From positions 49,722-113,721 of the forward strand of contig NZ_CYGX02000037.1 of assembly GCF_900019265.1 (NCBI RefSeq): 64,000 bases of DNA, written 5' to 3'. The DNA is from Paraburkholderia ribeironis. GTDB taxonomy: Bacteria > Pseudomonadota > Gammaproteobacteria > Burkholderiales > Burkholderiaceae. Below are positions 17,785 to 27,085 of the stretch, one piece after another. Each line of letters starts with the position of its first letter. Position 1 is the stretch's first letter. Made by a program: the position numbers and the translations under genes. Under the pieces are notes generated by a model that had not been told where the DNA came from, did not search any database, and was given only the letters and a program-made list of their open reading frames with translations.

Positions 17785-18285
17785 TCACTGCACGACGAAT
17801 TCGGTGAACAGCACGTCCTGCACGTGGATCGGCGCGGTGCCCTTGTCGGTGGGCTGCTCGATCAGCGTCTTGAGTTCTTCGGCGAGCGCGCGCTTGCCTT
17901 CGAGCGGCGCGAGTTCTTCCGGATGCTTGTTCGACAGCGCGAGCAGAATGCGGCTGCGCACTTCCGGCATATGGTCGGTGAGCTGCTGCTGGGCTGCCGC
18001 ATCGCCGAGCTTGAGCGTCAGGCCGATGCGCAGGAAGTGCGGCTGGCCGTCGTCCGATTGCAGGTTGACCGTCATCGATTCGAGCGGGAAGAACAGCGGC
18101 GCCGCGACGGGGGCTGGACCGGCGTCGGCCAAAGCGGCGGCCGGAGCGCGTTTCGACATGAAGAACCACACACCCGCGCCGGCTGCGCCTGCGGCGATGA
18201 TCGCGATGAGGGCGATCAGGATGATGCGCTTCAAGGGGCCCGGCGAGGCGGGCGCGGCTTGCTGGGTTGCGGTCGTGGTTGCCAT
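17785..18285 (-). CDS. fliL: Flagellar basal-body associated protein FliL
   Basis: This 166-residue single-pass inner-membrane protein has a transmembrane helix at about residues 20-42 (IILIALIAIIAAGAAGAGVW) and a periplasmic domain ending GTAPIHVQDVLFTEFVVQ, the conserved FliL C-terminus. FliL surrounds or stabilises the stator units. It begins the fliLMNOPQR segment after a 338-base gap behind fliK, so it may have its own promoter. Confidence 0.95.
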   Translation of the reverse strand: MATTTATQQAAPASPGPLKRIILIALIAIIAAGAAGAGVWFFMSKRAPAAALADAGPAPVAAPLFFPLESMTVNLQSDDGQPHFLRIGLTLKLGDAAAQQQLTDHMPEVRSRILLALSNKHPEELAPLEGKRALAEELKTLIEQPTDKGTAPIHVQDVLFTEFVVQ

Positions 18286-18623
18286 GAGGTTTGCTTTGCT
18301 TGCCTTTAGTGCTGGTGATGGTGATTGTTGTTGATTTGAGTGTGCGGTGATGGGCCGAAAAGAAGGGTTATTGCAGGCTATCTCTGGTTTTTGGGTTGGA
18401 TAGCCGGCAGGGACATGCCCGCGGGCAGGCAGCCCCGGACGCAGCGTGGCGATGTTTCGACACGCGGCCGGCGCGCTCGGAGCGTCCGAAAGGGCGCGCG
18501 ACAGGGCGCACGACAGGGCGCACGACAGGGCGCACGACAGGGCGCACGCTGCCCGACCGGAATCAGGTCAGCAAACGGCCAATGCGTGGACGGACCGGCG
18601 CATGCCGCGTCGGTGGCAAACCG
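18286..18623. other. fliK-fliL intergenic region
   Basis: This gap has no convincing gene. The 100 bases before fliL (about 18290-18400) are unusually AT-rich for this DNA and are a reasonable place for a fliL promoter on the minus strand; I could not choose elements. Further from fliL lies a 12-bp tandem repeat at 18500-18547. No T-rich terminator follows fliK. Confidence 0.5.
18500..18547. repeat. 12-bp tandem repeat, four perfect copies
   Basis: GACAGGGCGCAC occurs four times without mismatch at 18500-18511, 18512-18523, 18524-18535 and 18536-18547. A degenerate copy precedes it at 18488-18499. It lies in the fliK-fliL gap. Copy number is likely to vary between strains. Confidence 0.95.
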
Positions 18624-20225
18624 TCAGGCGAACGTGTCGACAAGCCCCACCGTACGCTGCACGGCGACGTTGGCGACCGTGTCGACGGTGTCGATTGCGT
18701 CGGACGTGCCGTTGCCGGCAAACGAACCGCTGCCGCTCGACTTGCCGCCGGAGCGGCCTGAGTCGGCGTTTTGCTGGCCGCTGCTCTGGCGCGCGAAGCC
18801 GTCGCTCACGCTCGCGCTGCCCAACCCGATGCCGTTGGATTCCATCGCCTCGCGCAGCTTCGGCAATGCCGCTTCGACGGCCTCTCTGACCGACTGGTGC
18901 TGCGAGACGAACAACGCATGTGCATGGTTATCGGCAACCTGCAAGACAACCTGAAGCGGGCCGAGATCCTTCGGATTCAAGGTCAGCTCCGCGCTCTGCG
19001 AATGCGCGTTGGACAGGAACACCACCTTCTGGCTCAGCGCATCTTCCCAGTCGGTTGTGCCGACCTGCGGCGCGAGCGCGTTCGCGGCGTCCGCCGCGCT
19101 CGCGTTGCCGGTGGTCTGCGCGGCAGCCGTCGTGCTCGCCGCAGTAGCTGCCGCTTGCGTTGCGGCCAGTGCCGCGTTCGCGGCGTCGACCGCGCTCTTG
19201 AAGGACGATGGGTTGTCGGCCTGCGCGCTGCTGGCAGTCGTCGCGGTCAGCGAGTCGAGCGCCGATTTTTCCGCCGTGGGATCGGTTGGCGTCGCCGCCT
19301 CCGTTGCCGTTGCCGTCGCGGTCGACGTCAACGCGGCTTTGGAGGCGTTCGATCCCTTGCCGTCACCGAGCAAACCGGTCGCCGACGTCTTGCCGTTCGC
19401 CGTTGCGCTCACCGCGCTGGTCGCACTCGCCAGTGCGCTCGACGCTGTCGCGGCATGCACGGCCGCGCCGCTCGCCAACGCTTGCGTCGACACGGCGCCC
19501 TGGCCACCTGCGAGCGCGGCGAGTGCTGCTTGCAGCGCGTCCTGCACCGACGTTGGATCGGTGGCGGCGGTTTTTTTGACCAACGTAGCGGCGGTCGTCG
19601 CGCTCGCGGCCGTGCCGGCCAACGCTGTCAGGGCGTCGGTGGCGGTCGTGGCGATGGCGGAGTCGCTGGTGGTCGCCGTGGCGCTGTTCGCGTCGGCCTG
19701 CGCCTGGGCTTGTGCCTGCAGTTGGGCTTGTAGTTGAGCCTGGGCCTGGGCGGCGGCCGCTGCCGCTGCCGCCGCTGCCGCCGCTGCGCCCGCGTCGGTC
19801 CGGTTCGTCGTATTGCTGGACCTGGACGGCGTCGCCGCGGTTTTGCCGGTCGAAGCCTGTTGCGTGTTGCTCGCCGGCGAGGCGGACGTCGCCGTGCCAG
19901 TCGCGCCGCTGCCACTTGAGCTGCTGCCTGAGCTGTTGCTCGTGTCGCTCGCGCTGCTGCCGCTGCTGCTGCTCGTGTCGCTCGCGCTGCTGGTGGCGCG
20001 GGCGGCGGGCGGCGGCGAGTCGTGCACGCTCGACGCCGCCGCCGAGGACGACGCCGCAGCCTGCTGCTGGCTCGCGCTTTGCGCCGCCGCGCTGTTCTGC
20101 TGGTCGATGCTCTGCTGCAAGGTCTGCGAGAACGGCGTGGCGTTCGCCGCGGCGGCCATCGCCGCATTGGTCGAGGTAGTGCCGGTGGAGCCAAGCAGCG
20201 AGCCGATCTGTGAAAGAAGCGACAT
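18624..20225 (-). CDS. fliK: Flagellar hook-length control protein FliK
   Basis: The 533-residue protein starts MSLLSQIGSLLGSTG from ATG 20225 with AGGA six bases upstream. The first 400 residues are Ala/Ser/Thr/Gln low complexity, including a run of 13 Ala followed by QAQAQLQAQLQAQAQAQAD. The C-terminal hook-length domain follows: DWEDALSQKVVFLSNAHSQS, AELTLNPKDLGPLQVVLQVA, FVSQHQSVREAVEAALPKLR and EAMESNGIGLGSASVSDGF. It is secreted, acts as a ruler, and switches FlhB specificity when the hook is complete. It follows fliJ in the fliFGHIJK operon. A second FliK-like gene is at 27503-29143. Confidence 0.94.
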   Translation of the reverse strand: MSLLSQIGSLLGSTGTTSTNAAMAAAANATPFSQTLQQSIDQQNSAAAQSASQQQAAASSSAAASSVHDSPPPAARATSSASDTSSSSGSSASDTSNSSGSSSSGSGATGTATSASPASNTQQASTGKTAATPSRSSNTTNRTDAGAAAAAAAAAAAAAQAQAQLQAQLQAQAQAQADANSATATTSDSAIATTATDALTALAGTAASATTAATLVKKTAATDPTSVQDALQAALAALAGGQGAVSTQALASGAAVHAATASSALASATSAVSATANGKTSATGLLGDGKGSNASKAALTSTATATATEAATPTDPTAEKSALDSLTATTASSAQADNPSSFKSAVDAANAALAATQAAATAASTTAAAQTTGNASAADAANALAPQVGTTDWEDALSQKVVFLSNAHSQSAELTLNPKDLGPLQVVLQVADNHAHALFVSQHQSVREAVEAALPKLREAMESNGIGLGSASVSDGFARQSSGQQNADSGRSGGKSSGSGSFAGNGTSDAIDTVDTVANVAVQRTVGLVDTFA

Positions 20226-20287
20226 AAGGAGTCCTGTCAATCCGTCAAACGAGGTGTTCGGTCAGGCGAGATGGTGCTCGCTTCGGG

Positions 20288-20737
20288 TTAGACGCCTTCG
20301 GCGCGCATTCGCAGAACTCGCGCGGCGAATTCGTCGGCGTCGCGCTGATCGCGGCGCGCCGCGGTTTTCGCTTCGGCTGCCTCGCCGCGTGCCTGCAGCA
20401 CTTCGTACGAGCCGAGCTTCTGCTTCTGGCGCTGCCAGTCGGGCTTGGCAGCCTCGACGCGCGCAGTGGCGGCGGCCAGCAGATTGCGCTGCTGTTCGAT
20501 GGCCGCGTCGAGCGTGTCGATGAACGCCTGAAAATTGCGCATGTTGCCAGCCGGCATTCCGCTCTGCGCGGTCGCGTTGAAGCGCGCATGATATTCGTCG
20601 CGGTACTGCACGAGCGAGTCGAGCTGCGTCTGCACGTCGTTGCGCTCGCGCTGCGCACGGCCCAGACGTTGCGCCGCTGCATCCACATCGTCCTTGGCGA
20701 GGCCGACAAGCGTCTTGATCGGAAAGTGTTTCGCCAT
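20288..20737 (-). CDS. fliJ: Flagellar export stalk protein FliJ
   Basis: This 149-residue, strongly helical, charged protein matches FliJ in size, in coiled-coil character (heptads through AAQRLGRAQRERNDVQTQLD and DTLDAAIEQQRNLLAAATAR) and in position straight after fliI (14-base gap). FliJ is the stalk in the FliI hexamer and links it to FlhA. Confidence 0.94.
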   Translation of the reverse strand: MAKHFPIKTLVGLAKDDVDAAAQRLGRAQRERNDVQTQLDSLVQYRDEYHARFNATAQSGMPAGNMRNFQAFIDTLDAAIEQQRNLLAAATARVEAAKPDWQRQKQKLGSYEVLQARGEAAEAKTAARRDQRDADEFAARVLRMRAEGV

Positions 20738-20751
20738 CGTCGTCAGCCTCC

Positions 20752-22404
20752 TCAGGCAAACAGAGCGTTCAGCATCTCGACGCTCGGTTCAAAGTTTGCG
20801 CATTCCCGAAAACCCTGCTGCAAAAATGCTTCCATCCGCGGATACAGCGCGATCGCACGGTCGAGCACCGCGTCGCGTCCTGCCGAATACGCGCCGACAT
20901 TGATCAGATCGCGGTTGCGCTGATAGCGCGAGAGCATCTGCTTGAACATACGCGTCCGGTTCAGATGGTCATCGTCGATCAACGCGGTCATTGCCCGGCT
21001 AATCGACGCTTCGATGTCGATCGCCGGATAGTGGCCGGCCTCGGCGAGCGAGCGCGACAAGACGATATGGCCGTCGAGAATCGCACGCGCGGAGTCGGCG
21101 ATCGGGTCCTGCTGGTCGTCGCCTTCGGTCAGCACGGTGTAGAACGCGGTGATCGAGCCGCCGCCCGCCGGGCCGTTGCCGGTCCGCTCGACGAGCGCCG
21201 GCAGCTTGGCGAACACCGAAGGCGGATAGCCTTTGGTCGCAGGCGGCTCGCCGACCGCGAGCGCGATCTCGCGCTGCGCCATCGCGTAACGCGTCAGCGA
21301 ATCCATCAGCAGCAGCACGTGCTTGCCCTGATCGCGGAAATATTCGGCGAGCGAGGTCGAATAGGCGGCGGCCTGCATCCGCAAAAGCGGCGACACGTCG
21401 GCGGGAGCGGCGATCACCACCGAGCGCGCGAGACCCTCTGCGCCGAGAATCTGTTCGATGAATTCCTTCACTTCGCGGCCACGCTCGCCGATCAGGCCGA
21501 TCACGATCACCTCGGCGCAGGTGTAGCGCGCCATCGTGCCGAGCAGCACCGACTTGCCGACGCCCGAGCCGGCGAACAGCCCCATGCGCTGGCCGCGGCC
21601 AACGGTCAGCAGCGCGTTGATCGCGCGCACGCCGACATCGAGTACCTGGTGAATCGGCTCGCGGTTCAGCGGATTGATGACCGGCGCGGACAGCGGCGCG
21701 TCGGCAGGCGCGCCGAGCGGGCCGAGCCCGTCGAGTGGACGGCCGGACGCGTCGAGCACGCGGCCAAGCAGTTCCCAGCCGACTGGCAGACGCTTCGCGC
21801 CCGCCAGCGGGTCGGCGATGGGTGCGCTTTCGAGCGGATAGACTCGGGCGCCGGGCAGAAGGCCGATCACTTCGGTAGTCGGCATCAGAAACAGCTTGTC
21901 GCCGGAGAAGCCGACCACTTCAGCTTCGGCCACGGGCAACGAACTGCCGGGCGGCAGTTCGATCATCACTTCGGCGCCGACCGACAGGCGCAGGCCCACG
22001 GCTTCGAGCACCAGACCGGCGGCGCGCGTCAGGCGTCCGCAGGCGCGCAACGGCCGGGCGAGCGCGTTGCGCTCGCGTAGCGCGTCGAGCCGGCCACGCC
22101 AGGCCTGCATGTGCGGATTGCTGTCGAGCGCGGGATCGTAGCGGAGGTGAGCGGCGGCGTTTGAAGCGAGGCTCGAAGGCAACGCCGAAGCGGCCGGCTC
22201 GCGGCTCGCCGCCGGCTCCGTTGCCGGCTGTCGTTGTGCAAGGCTGGAGGCGCCCGCCGCCGCCGCCGTTGTAGAAGCGCCATGCTCCACGGTTTGCGGC
22301 GACGCGTCAGCGAGCGCCTCGGCGCCGAACGACGCCAGCGCCAGTTCGCGTTCGAGCGGCGTCAGGTCGCTCGCGCGTATCTCTTCGAGCGTCGGCTTCA
22401 CCAC
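20752..22404 (-). CDS. fliI: Flagellum-specific export ATPase FliI
   Basis: The 550-residue ATPase has a Walker A at about residues 277-285 (GLFAGSGVGKS) and a Walker B-like stretch HVLLLMDSLTRYAMAQREIA. It also has VIGLIGERGREVKEF and PPATKGYPPSVFAKLPALVE, all F1-beta-like FliI features. It is about 95 residues longer than enterobacterial FliI because of an Ala-rich N-terminal extension, which should carry the FliH contact. The start is GTG 22404 (or GTG 22401), overlapping the fliH stop by seven bases. It powers and organises substrate entry with FliH and FliJ. Confidence 0.97.
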   Translation of the reverse strand: MVKPTLEEIRASDLTPLERELALASFGAEALADASPQTVEHGASTTAAAAGASSLAQRQPATEPAASREPAASALPSSLASNAAAHLRYDPALDSNPHMQAWRGRLDALRERNALARPLRACGRLTRAAGLVLEAVGLRLSVGAEVMIELPPGSSLPVAEAEVVGFSGDKLFLMPTTEVIGLLPGARVYPLESAPIADPLAGAKRLPVGWELLGRVLDASGRPLDGLGPLGAPADAPLSAPVINPLNREPIHQVLDVGVRAINALLTVGRGQRMGLFAGSGVGKSVLLGTMARYTCAEVIVIGLIGERGREVKEFIEQILGAEGLARSVVIAAPADVSPLLRMQAAAYSTSLAEYFRDQGKHVLLLMDSLTRYAMAQREIALAVGEPPATKGYPPSVFAKLPALVERTGNGPAGGGSITAFYTVLTEGDDQQDPIADSARAILDGHIVLSRSLAEAGHYPAIDIEASISRAMTALIDDDHLNRTRMFKQMLSRYQRNRDLINVGAYSAGRDAVLDRAIALYPRMEAFLQQGFRECANFEPSVEMLNALFA

Positions 22405-23078
22405 GTGCTCACCTTGCCGAGCGCGGCCGCCACGCGCTCCCAGCGCGTGTCGATGCCGGCGTCCACTTCACCAGTGCCGGCCTGCGCGCGGCAACCGCCG
22501 CGCTCCACCGATGCATCGGTGCGCACGGTCCAACCGCGCGCTTGCAGTTCTTCCATCAGATAGGCTTCGACGACCGGCAGATCGGCAGGACTCACAATCA
22601 ATGCGGGCGCGCCGGCCAGTGCCGGTTCGGTGGCGAGCACCTCGCGAGCGGCGGCGATCAGCGCGGTCGGGTCGTGCTGCACATGCTGGCGCACCACCTG
22701 CTGCGCGATGTCCAGCGCCAGCGTCACGAGCGTTTCGGAGATCGCACCCTGCGCGCCGTCGAGCGCCGCCTTGAAGGTGGCGGCCAGCGCAGCGAGCCGC
22801 GCCGCTTCTTCGCGCGCTTCACTTTGGCCCTGCTCGAACCCCTGCGCATGACCCTGCTCGTAACCGGCCTGGTAGCCGAGCGCCTGGCCGGCCACATGGC
22901 CGGACGCGATGCCTTGGGCGTGCGCTGCTTCGCGCAGGCGCTCGAGTTCGGCTTCGAACGCGCCGTCGTCGACTTCGGGTTCGGGCGGCGGCGCCGGTGG
23001 CACCGGATCGAACGAGGCCATCTCCCAGCGCTGGTAGGCCGAGAGGCTCGCCTTCGCTGTGGAGTTCGGATCAGACAT
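22398..23078 (-). CDS. fliH: Flagellar export ATPase regulator FliH
   Basis: This 226-residue protein has a Pro-rich N-terminal part and the Gly-zipper repeats typical of FliH (GIASGHVAGQALGYQAGYEQ then GHAQGFEQGQ). A V-ATPase-E-like C-terminal domain follows (SETLVTLALDIAQQVVRQHV; ALIVSPADLPVVEAYLM). I chose ATG 23078 (MSDPNSTAK); ATG 23084 two codons earlier is equally possible. Both overlap the end of fliG. FliH dimers bind FliI and dock it on FliN. Confidence 0.94.
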   Translation of the reverse strand: MSDPNSTAKASLSAYQRWEMASFDPVPPAPPPEPEVDDGAFEAELERLREAAHAQGIASGHVAGQALGYQAGYEQGHAQGFEQGQSEAREEAARLAALAATFKAALDGAQGAISETLVTLALDIAQQVVRQHVQHDPTALIAAAREVLATEPALAGAPALIVSPADLPVVEAYLMEELQARGWTVRTDASVERGGCRAQAGTGEVDAGIDTRWERVAAALGKVSTW

Positions 23079-24066
23079 ACGCATCTTCCGCCTTGCCGCC
23101 AATCACGATCTGACCGCTCTCGGCCAGGTTGCGCACGATCTGCAGGATGCGGCGCTGCTGCGTCTCGACTTCGGAGACGCGCACCGGGCCGCGCGCATCG
23201 AGGTCTTCGGCGAGCAGTTCGGCCGCACGCTGCGACATGTTCGACAGGAACTTCTGGCGCAGCGCGGGCGGCGCGCCCTTGAGCGAGATGATCAACGCTT
23301 CGGACTCCACTTCCTTCAGCAACAGCTGGATCGCGCGGTCTTCCAGATCGAGCAGGTTCTCGAACACGAACATCTGATCGATGATCTTCTGCGCGAGTTC
23401 CGCGTCGTACGTGCGAACGTTCTCGATGACGCTTTCTTCATGATTGCTCGACATGAAGTTGAGAATCTCGGCCGCCGTGCGGATGCCACCCATCGGGCTG
23501 CGCTTGAGGTTGTCGCTGCCGGACAGCAGACCCGTTAGCACGTCGTCGAGTTCGCGCAGCGCGGCCGGCTGGATACCGTCGAGCGTCGCGATCCGCAGCA
23601 GCACGTCGTTGCGCAAACGCTCGGTGAAGCAGGCGACGATTTCCGACGCCTGATCGCGGTCCAGGTGCACGAGGATGGTCGCGATGATCTGCGGATGCTC
23701 GTTCTTGATGAGTTCAGCGACGGCCGCGGAATCCATCCACTTCAGGCCTTCGATACCGCTGGTGTCGCTGCCTTGCAGGATCCGGTCGATGATCACGCCG
23801 GCCTTGTCGTCGCCGAGCGCCTTGGTGAGCACCGAACGGATGTACTCGTTGGAATCGAGCGACATGCCGGTGTGCTGCTCCGCCTCGCGCACGAATTCCT
23901 GCAGCACTTCGTCGACCTGCTCGCGGGTCACGTTCTTCAGCGCGGCCATCGCGACGCCGATCTTCTGGACTTCGCGCGGCCCGAGAAACTTGAACACCTG
24001 CGCGGCTTCTTCCTCGCCGATCGACATCAGCAGGAGTGCGCTCTTCACTACGCCTTCAGCGCTCAT
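23071..24066 (-). CDS. fliG: Flagellar motor switch protein FliG
   Basis: The 331-residue C-ring protein starts MSAEGVVKSALLLMSIGEEE. It contains the EHPQIIATILVHLDRDQASE middle domain motif (EHPQ) and the C-terminal torque helix region: DLEDRAIQLLLKEVESEALI, SLKGAPPALRQKFLSNMSQR, AAELLAEDLDARGPVRVSEV. The charged residues known to face MotA are present. It overlaps fliF by 11 bases and fliH by about 8 bases, so the three are translationally coupled. Confidence 0.97.
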   Translation of the reverse strand: MSAEGVVKSALLLMSIGEEEAAQVFKFLGPREVQKIGVAMAALKNVTREQVDEVLQEFVREAEQHTGMSLDSNEYIRSVLTKALGDDKAGVIIDRILQGSDTSGIEGLKWMDSAAVAELIKNEHPQIIATILVHLDRDQASEIVACFTERLRNDVLLRIATLDGIQPAALRELDDVLTGLLSGSDNLKRSPMGGIRTAAEILNFMSSNHEESVIENVRTYDAELAQKIIDQMFVFENLLDLEDRAIQLLLKEVESEALIISLKGAPPALRQKFLSNMSQRAAELLAEDLDARGPVRVSEVETQQRRILQIVRNLAESGQIVIGGKAEDAYV

Positions 24067-25846
24067 CGGACACCCAATTTTTCACGACGGTTGCGACGAT
24101 CTTCGGATCCTGGCGCGCGATGTTGCGTGCGAACTCCAGGTTCCGCTCGTATTTGTGCTTCGCGTTTTCGAGGGCGAGCTTCTCACTGTCGCTTTCGATC
24201 TCGACCACGGCGCCGTCGCCTTCGATGGACGGAATGCCGTCCAGCAGCACCGGCTCCTCCGGCGATGCCAGCGCGGGGACGGCAGGGGGTTCGGGCGGCG
24301 GGAACGCGCGGCGCAACGCTGGCTTCACCATCACGAAGTACAGGAACAAGGCGACCGCACCGATGCCGAGATACGTCGCGATCTGTTTGGCGAGCGCCAG
24401 CATGTCCGGCGTGCGCCACCACGGCAAGTCGGCGTTCGGGTCGACGTCGGCAGTGAACGCGCTGTTGACCACGTTGACCGAGTCGCCGCGCGCCGCGTCG
24501 AAGCCCATCGCGTCCTTCACCAGCTGATTGACCTGCACGAGCTTGTCGGCGGTGACCGGCTGCATGCTCACGTGACCCTTCGCGTCGACCACTCGCATGT
24601 AGTTCACCACCACCGCCACCGACAGACGCCGGATGCCGCCCATCGGCCTGTCGATGTGATGCACGGTCTTGTCGAGTTCGTAGTTGGTGGTCGAGTCCTT
24701 GCGGTCGCTGACCGGCGTGGTAACCACGCCGCTTGCACCGTTGGCCGCCGTGATCGGCGCGGACGCCGGTTGTGGCGGCTGGTTCGAGAGCGCGCCCGGC
24801 ACGCCCGACGCGCCGCCTTGCGACATCTCGGTGGCGCTGCTGGACTGCTGGCTGCGGATCGCCGCCTGCAGCGGATTGCCGTTCGGGCCGTAGTTTTCCG
24901 AGGTCTGCTCGCTGTGCGAGAAATCGATGTCGGCGCTGACTTGCGAGTGCGCGTTGCCGGAGCCGAACAGCGGCGCGAGGATCGCGTCGATGCGCTGCTG
25001 CGTGTTGCGCTCGATCTGCTGGCGATACTTCAGCTGCGACGCGTCCAGACCGCTGCCGTTGGCCGGCTGGGTCAGCAGGTTGCCGTCCTGGTCGAGGATC
25101 GTCACGCCATGCAGCGGCATTTCCGGCACCGCCGACGACACCATGTGGGTGATCGCCACCACCTGGCCTTCGTCGAGCACGCGGCCCGGATAGAGATTCA
25201 CCAGCACGGCCGCGGACGGCGCTTCCCGGTCGCGCACGAAAACGGTCGGCTTTGGAATCGCCAGATGCACGCGCGCCGACTTCACCGTCGAAATCGATTC
25301 GATGGTGCGTTCCAGTTCGCCTTCGAGGGCGCGCTGGTAGTTGATCTGCTCGCCGAACTGGCTGATGCCGAACTTCTGGCTGTCCATCAGTTCGAAGCCG
25401 ACCGAGCCGCTCTTGGGCAGGCCTTGCGACGCGAGGCGCAGGCGCATCTCGTGCACCTGCTCGGACGGCACGAGGATGGCGCTGCCGTTATCCGAGAACT
25501 TGTAGGGGATGTTGGCTTGCTGGAGGGCGGCGATGATCGAGCCGCCGTCGCGGTCGGACAGGTTGCTGTAGAGCACCTTGTAGTCCGGCGCTCGCGACCA
25601 CAGGAACAACCCGGCGACGATCGCGACCAGCAACGCAACCGCGAAGATCAGCGGCGCGCGTGGGTTGCCGCGCATCTGCGCGAGCCCCGACAGACGCTGG
25701 GTGAAGTTGCCGCCCATGCCACCGAGTCCGCCGAGGTCGGCCGCGCCGCCGGCCTGGCCGTTGCCGGCCGCGCCGGCGCCCGGCTGCGCACCGGCCAGCC
25801 CCATGCGGGCATCGGGGTTGATCAAAGAGTTGGCTGACGAATCCAT
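24056..25846 (-). CDS. fliF: Flagellar MS-ring protein FliF
   Basis: The 596-residue MS-ring protein has two transmembrane helices, at about residues 63-83 (PLIFAVALLVAIVAGLFLW) and about 465-485 (GIGAVALFLYFVMV). Between them are the ring-building motifs: YKVLYSNLSDRDGGSIIAAL, SQKFGISQFGEQINYQRALE, LERTIESISTVKSARVHLAI. The C-terminal tail (ARQDPKIVATVVKNWVSDE) is the FliG-binding peptide. ATG 25846 (MDSSANSLINPDARM) is preferred; an upstream GTG at 25915 gives a less likely longer form. It is the first gene of the minus-strand operon, divergent from fliE. Confidence 0.97.
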   Translation of the reverse strand: MDSSANSLINPDARMGLAGAQPGAGAAGNGQAGGAADLGGLGGMGGNFTQRLSGLAQMRGNPRAPLIFAVALLVAIVAGLFLWSRAPDYKVLYSNLSDRDGGSIIAALQQANIPYKFSDNGSAILVPSEQVHEMRLRLASQGLPKSGSVGFELMDSQKFGISQFGEQINYQRALEGELERTIESISTVKSARVHLAIPKPTVFVRDREAPSAAVLVNLYPGRVLDEGQVVAITHMVSSAVPEMPLHGVTILDQDGNLLTQPANGSGLDASQLKYRQQIERNTQQRIDAILAPLFGSGNAHSQVSADIDFSHSEQTSENYGPNGNPLQAAIRSQQSSSATEMSQGGASGVPGALSNQPPQPASAPITAANGASGVVTTPVSDRKDSTTNYELDKTVHHIDRPMGGIRRLSVAVVVNYMRVVDAKGHVSMQPVTADKLVQVNQLVKDAMGFDAARGDSVNVVNSAFTADVDPNADLPWWRTPDMLALAKQIATYLGIGAVALFLYFVMVKPALRRAFPPPEPPAVPALASPEEPVLLDGIPSIEGDGAVVEIESDSEKLALENAKHKYERNLEFARNIARQDPKIVATVVKNWVSDER

Positions 25847-26084
25847 GCGTCGGGTATCTCCGGGATGCCTTTGCGTTCTGCCGCCTGCCGCCGCACCGGG
25901 GGTCGGCGGGCGCACGGACAGAGACTTTCACCATTGAAATTATCCGCAGCGCCGCTCAACCCGATTGCTTGAATAGAGCCGGGTTTCCCCCCTACTTTCG
26001 GGGCTGTCCAAATGGGGGCGCTGCTATGCTTTCGGTCAGATCGGTACGGCTGTACGCGCCGGTCATTCATTTAACGGAGAGAAC

Positions 26085-26423
26085 ATGACCATGCCCGTGA
26101 ACGCGCTGTCGTCGGCGCTGCAACAGCTGCAGTCGATGGCGGCGCAGGCGGCCGGCGGCACCAGCCCGGCGGCGGCCGGCGAGTCCGGTGCGGCGACCGC
26201 CGGCGGCTTTGCGTCGGCGCTGAAGGATTCGCTCGACAAGATCAGCAACGATCAGAAGACCGCGGTGAGCGAATCGCAGGCGTTCGAGCTGGGTTCGGCG
26301 AACGTCTCGCTGAACGACGTCATGGTCGACATGCAGAAGGCTAACGTCGGTTTCCAGTTCGGCCTGCAGGTGCGCAACAAGCTGGTGAGCGCCTACAACG
26401 AGATCGCGCAGATGTCGGTCTGA
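26085..26423 (+). CDS. fliE: Flagellar hook-basal body protein FliE
   Basis: This 112-residue MS-ring/rod junction protein has an Ala/Gly-rich N-terminus and a conserved C-terminal half: GGFASALKDSLDKISNDQKT, ELGSANVSLNDVMVDMQKAN and VGFQFGLQVRNKLVSAYNEI. The start is ATG 26085 with GGAGAG upstream; ATG 26091 is a second in-frame choice. It is divergent from fliF across 238 bases that must hold promoters for both. Confidence 0.96.
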   Translation: MTMPVNALSSALQQLQSMAAQAAGGTSPAAAGESGAATAGGFASALKDSLDKISNDQKTAVSESQAFELGSANVSLNDVMVDMQKANVGFQFGLQVRNKLVSAYNEIAQMSV

Positions 26424-26533
26424 ACGGAGCGCGGACGGCGCGCCGCTCGCGCTGCCCGCCTTGCGTGAATCTGCATGCGTGCCGCACGCGCTGACCGGTG
26501 CCCGATATGCCCTTAATCCTCCTTACATCGGCC

Positions 26534-26561
26534 TAAAGCTTTGTCGATGCATATCCGATAA
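26534..26561 (+). promoter_or_regulatory. Probable sigma-28 promoter for fliST
   Basis: TAAAGCTT (26534-26541, 7/8) and TCCGATAA (26554-26561, 7/8) resemble the FliA consensus, but the spacer is 12 rather than 11 bases. It lies about 90 bases before fliS in the fliE-fliS gap. Late expression suits the filament chaperones FliS and FliT. Confidence 0.6.
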
Positions 26562-26650
26562 CCCGGGTACAGGCTTACTCCGGCGCGCCGCGGCGTCCCG
26601 GACGGCAACGCCACGACCAAACCGCAGTCTGTATGAGAGGAGGAGCGCCG

Positions 26651-27085
26651 ATGTTTTCCCCAGGACACGCTGGAGCCAGCGCGTACGCACGCGTCGGTGT
26701 CGAGACAGGGGTGATGGGCGCAAGTCCGCATCGACTGATCGTGATGCTGTACCAGGGTGCCAGGCAGGCTATCGCGCAGGCTCGTATGCATTTGCAGCAA
26801 GGCAATGTGTCCGATCGCGGCATCGCCATCAGCAAGGCGATTCGCATCGTTGAAAGCGGGCTGCAGCAGTCGCTCAACCTCGAGGCGGGCGGCGAGATTG
26901 CGGAGCGGTTGAGCGCGCTATACAGCTACATGGCGCGACGGCTGCTCGAAGCCAATACCAAACAGAGCGAGGCGATGCTGGTCGAAGTCGACGGCCTGCT
27001 GGCGACGCTCGAAGAAGCATGGGTCGGGATTGCCCCTGAGATCGCGCGAATGGCAGCCCAGCCAGCCGCGGAAAGCATGAGATGA
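26651..27085 (+). CDS. fliS: Flagellin export chaperone FliS
   Basis: This 144-residue helical protein starts MFSPGHAGASAYARVGVETG, with the typical SPHRLIVMLYQGARQAIAQA helix and SDRGIAISKAIRIVESGLQQ, SLNLEAGGEIAERLSALYSY. FliS binds the C-terminus of flagellin in the cytosol and prevents early polymerisation. GAGGAGG lies 10 bases before ATG 26651. Flagellin itself is not in the window. Confidence 0.95.
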   Translation: MFSPGHAGASAYARVGVETGVMGASPHRLIVMLYQGARQAIAQARMHLQQGNVSDRGIAISKAIRIVESGLQQSLNLEAGGEIAERLSALYSYMARRLLEANTKQSEAMLVEVDGLLATLEEAWVGIAPEIARMAAQPAAESMR

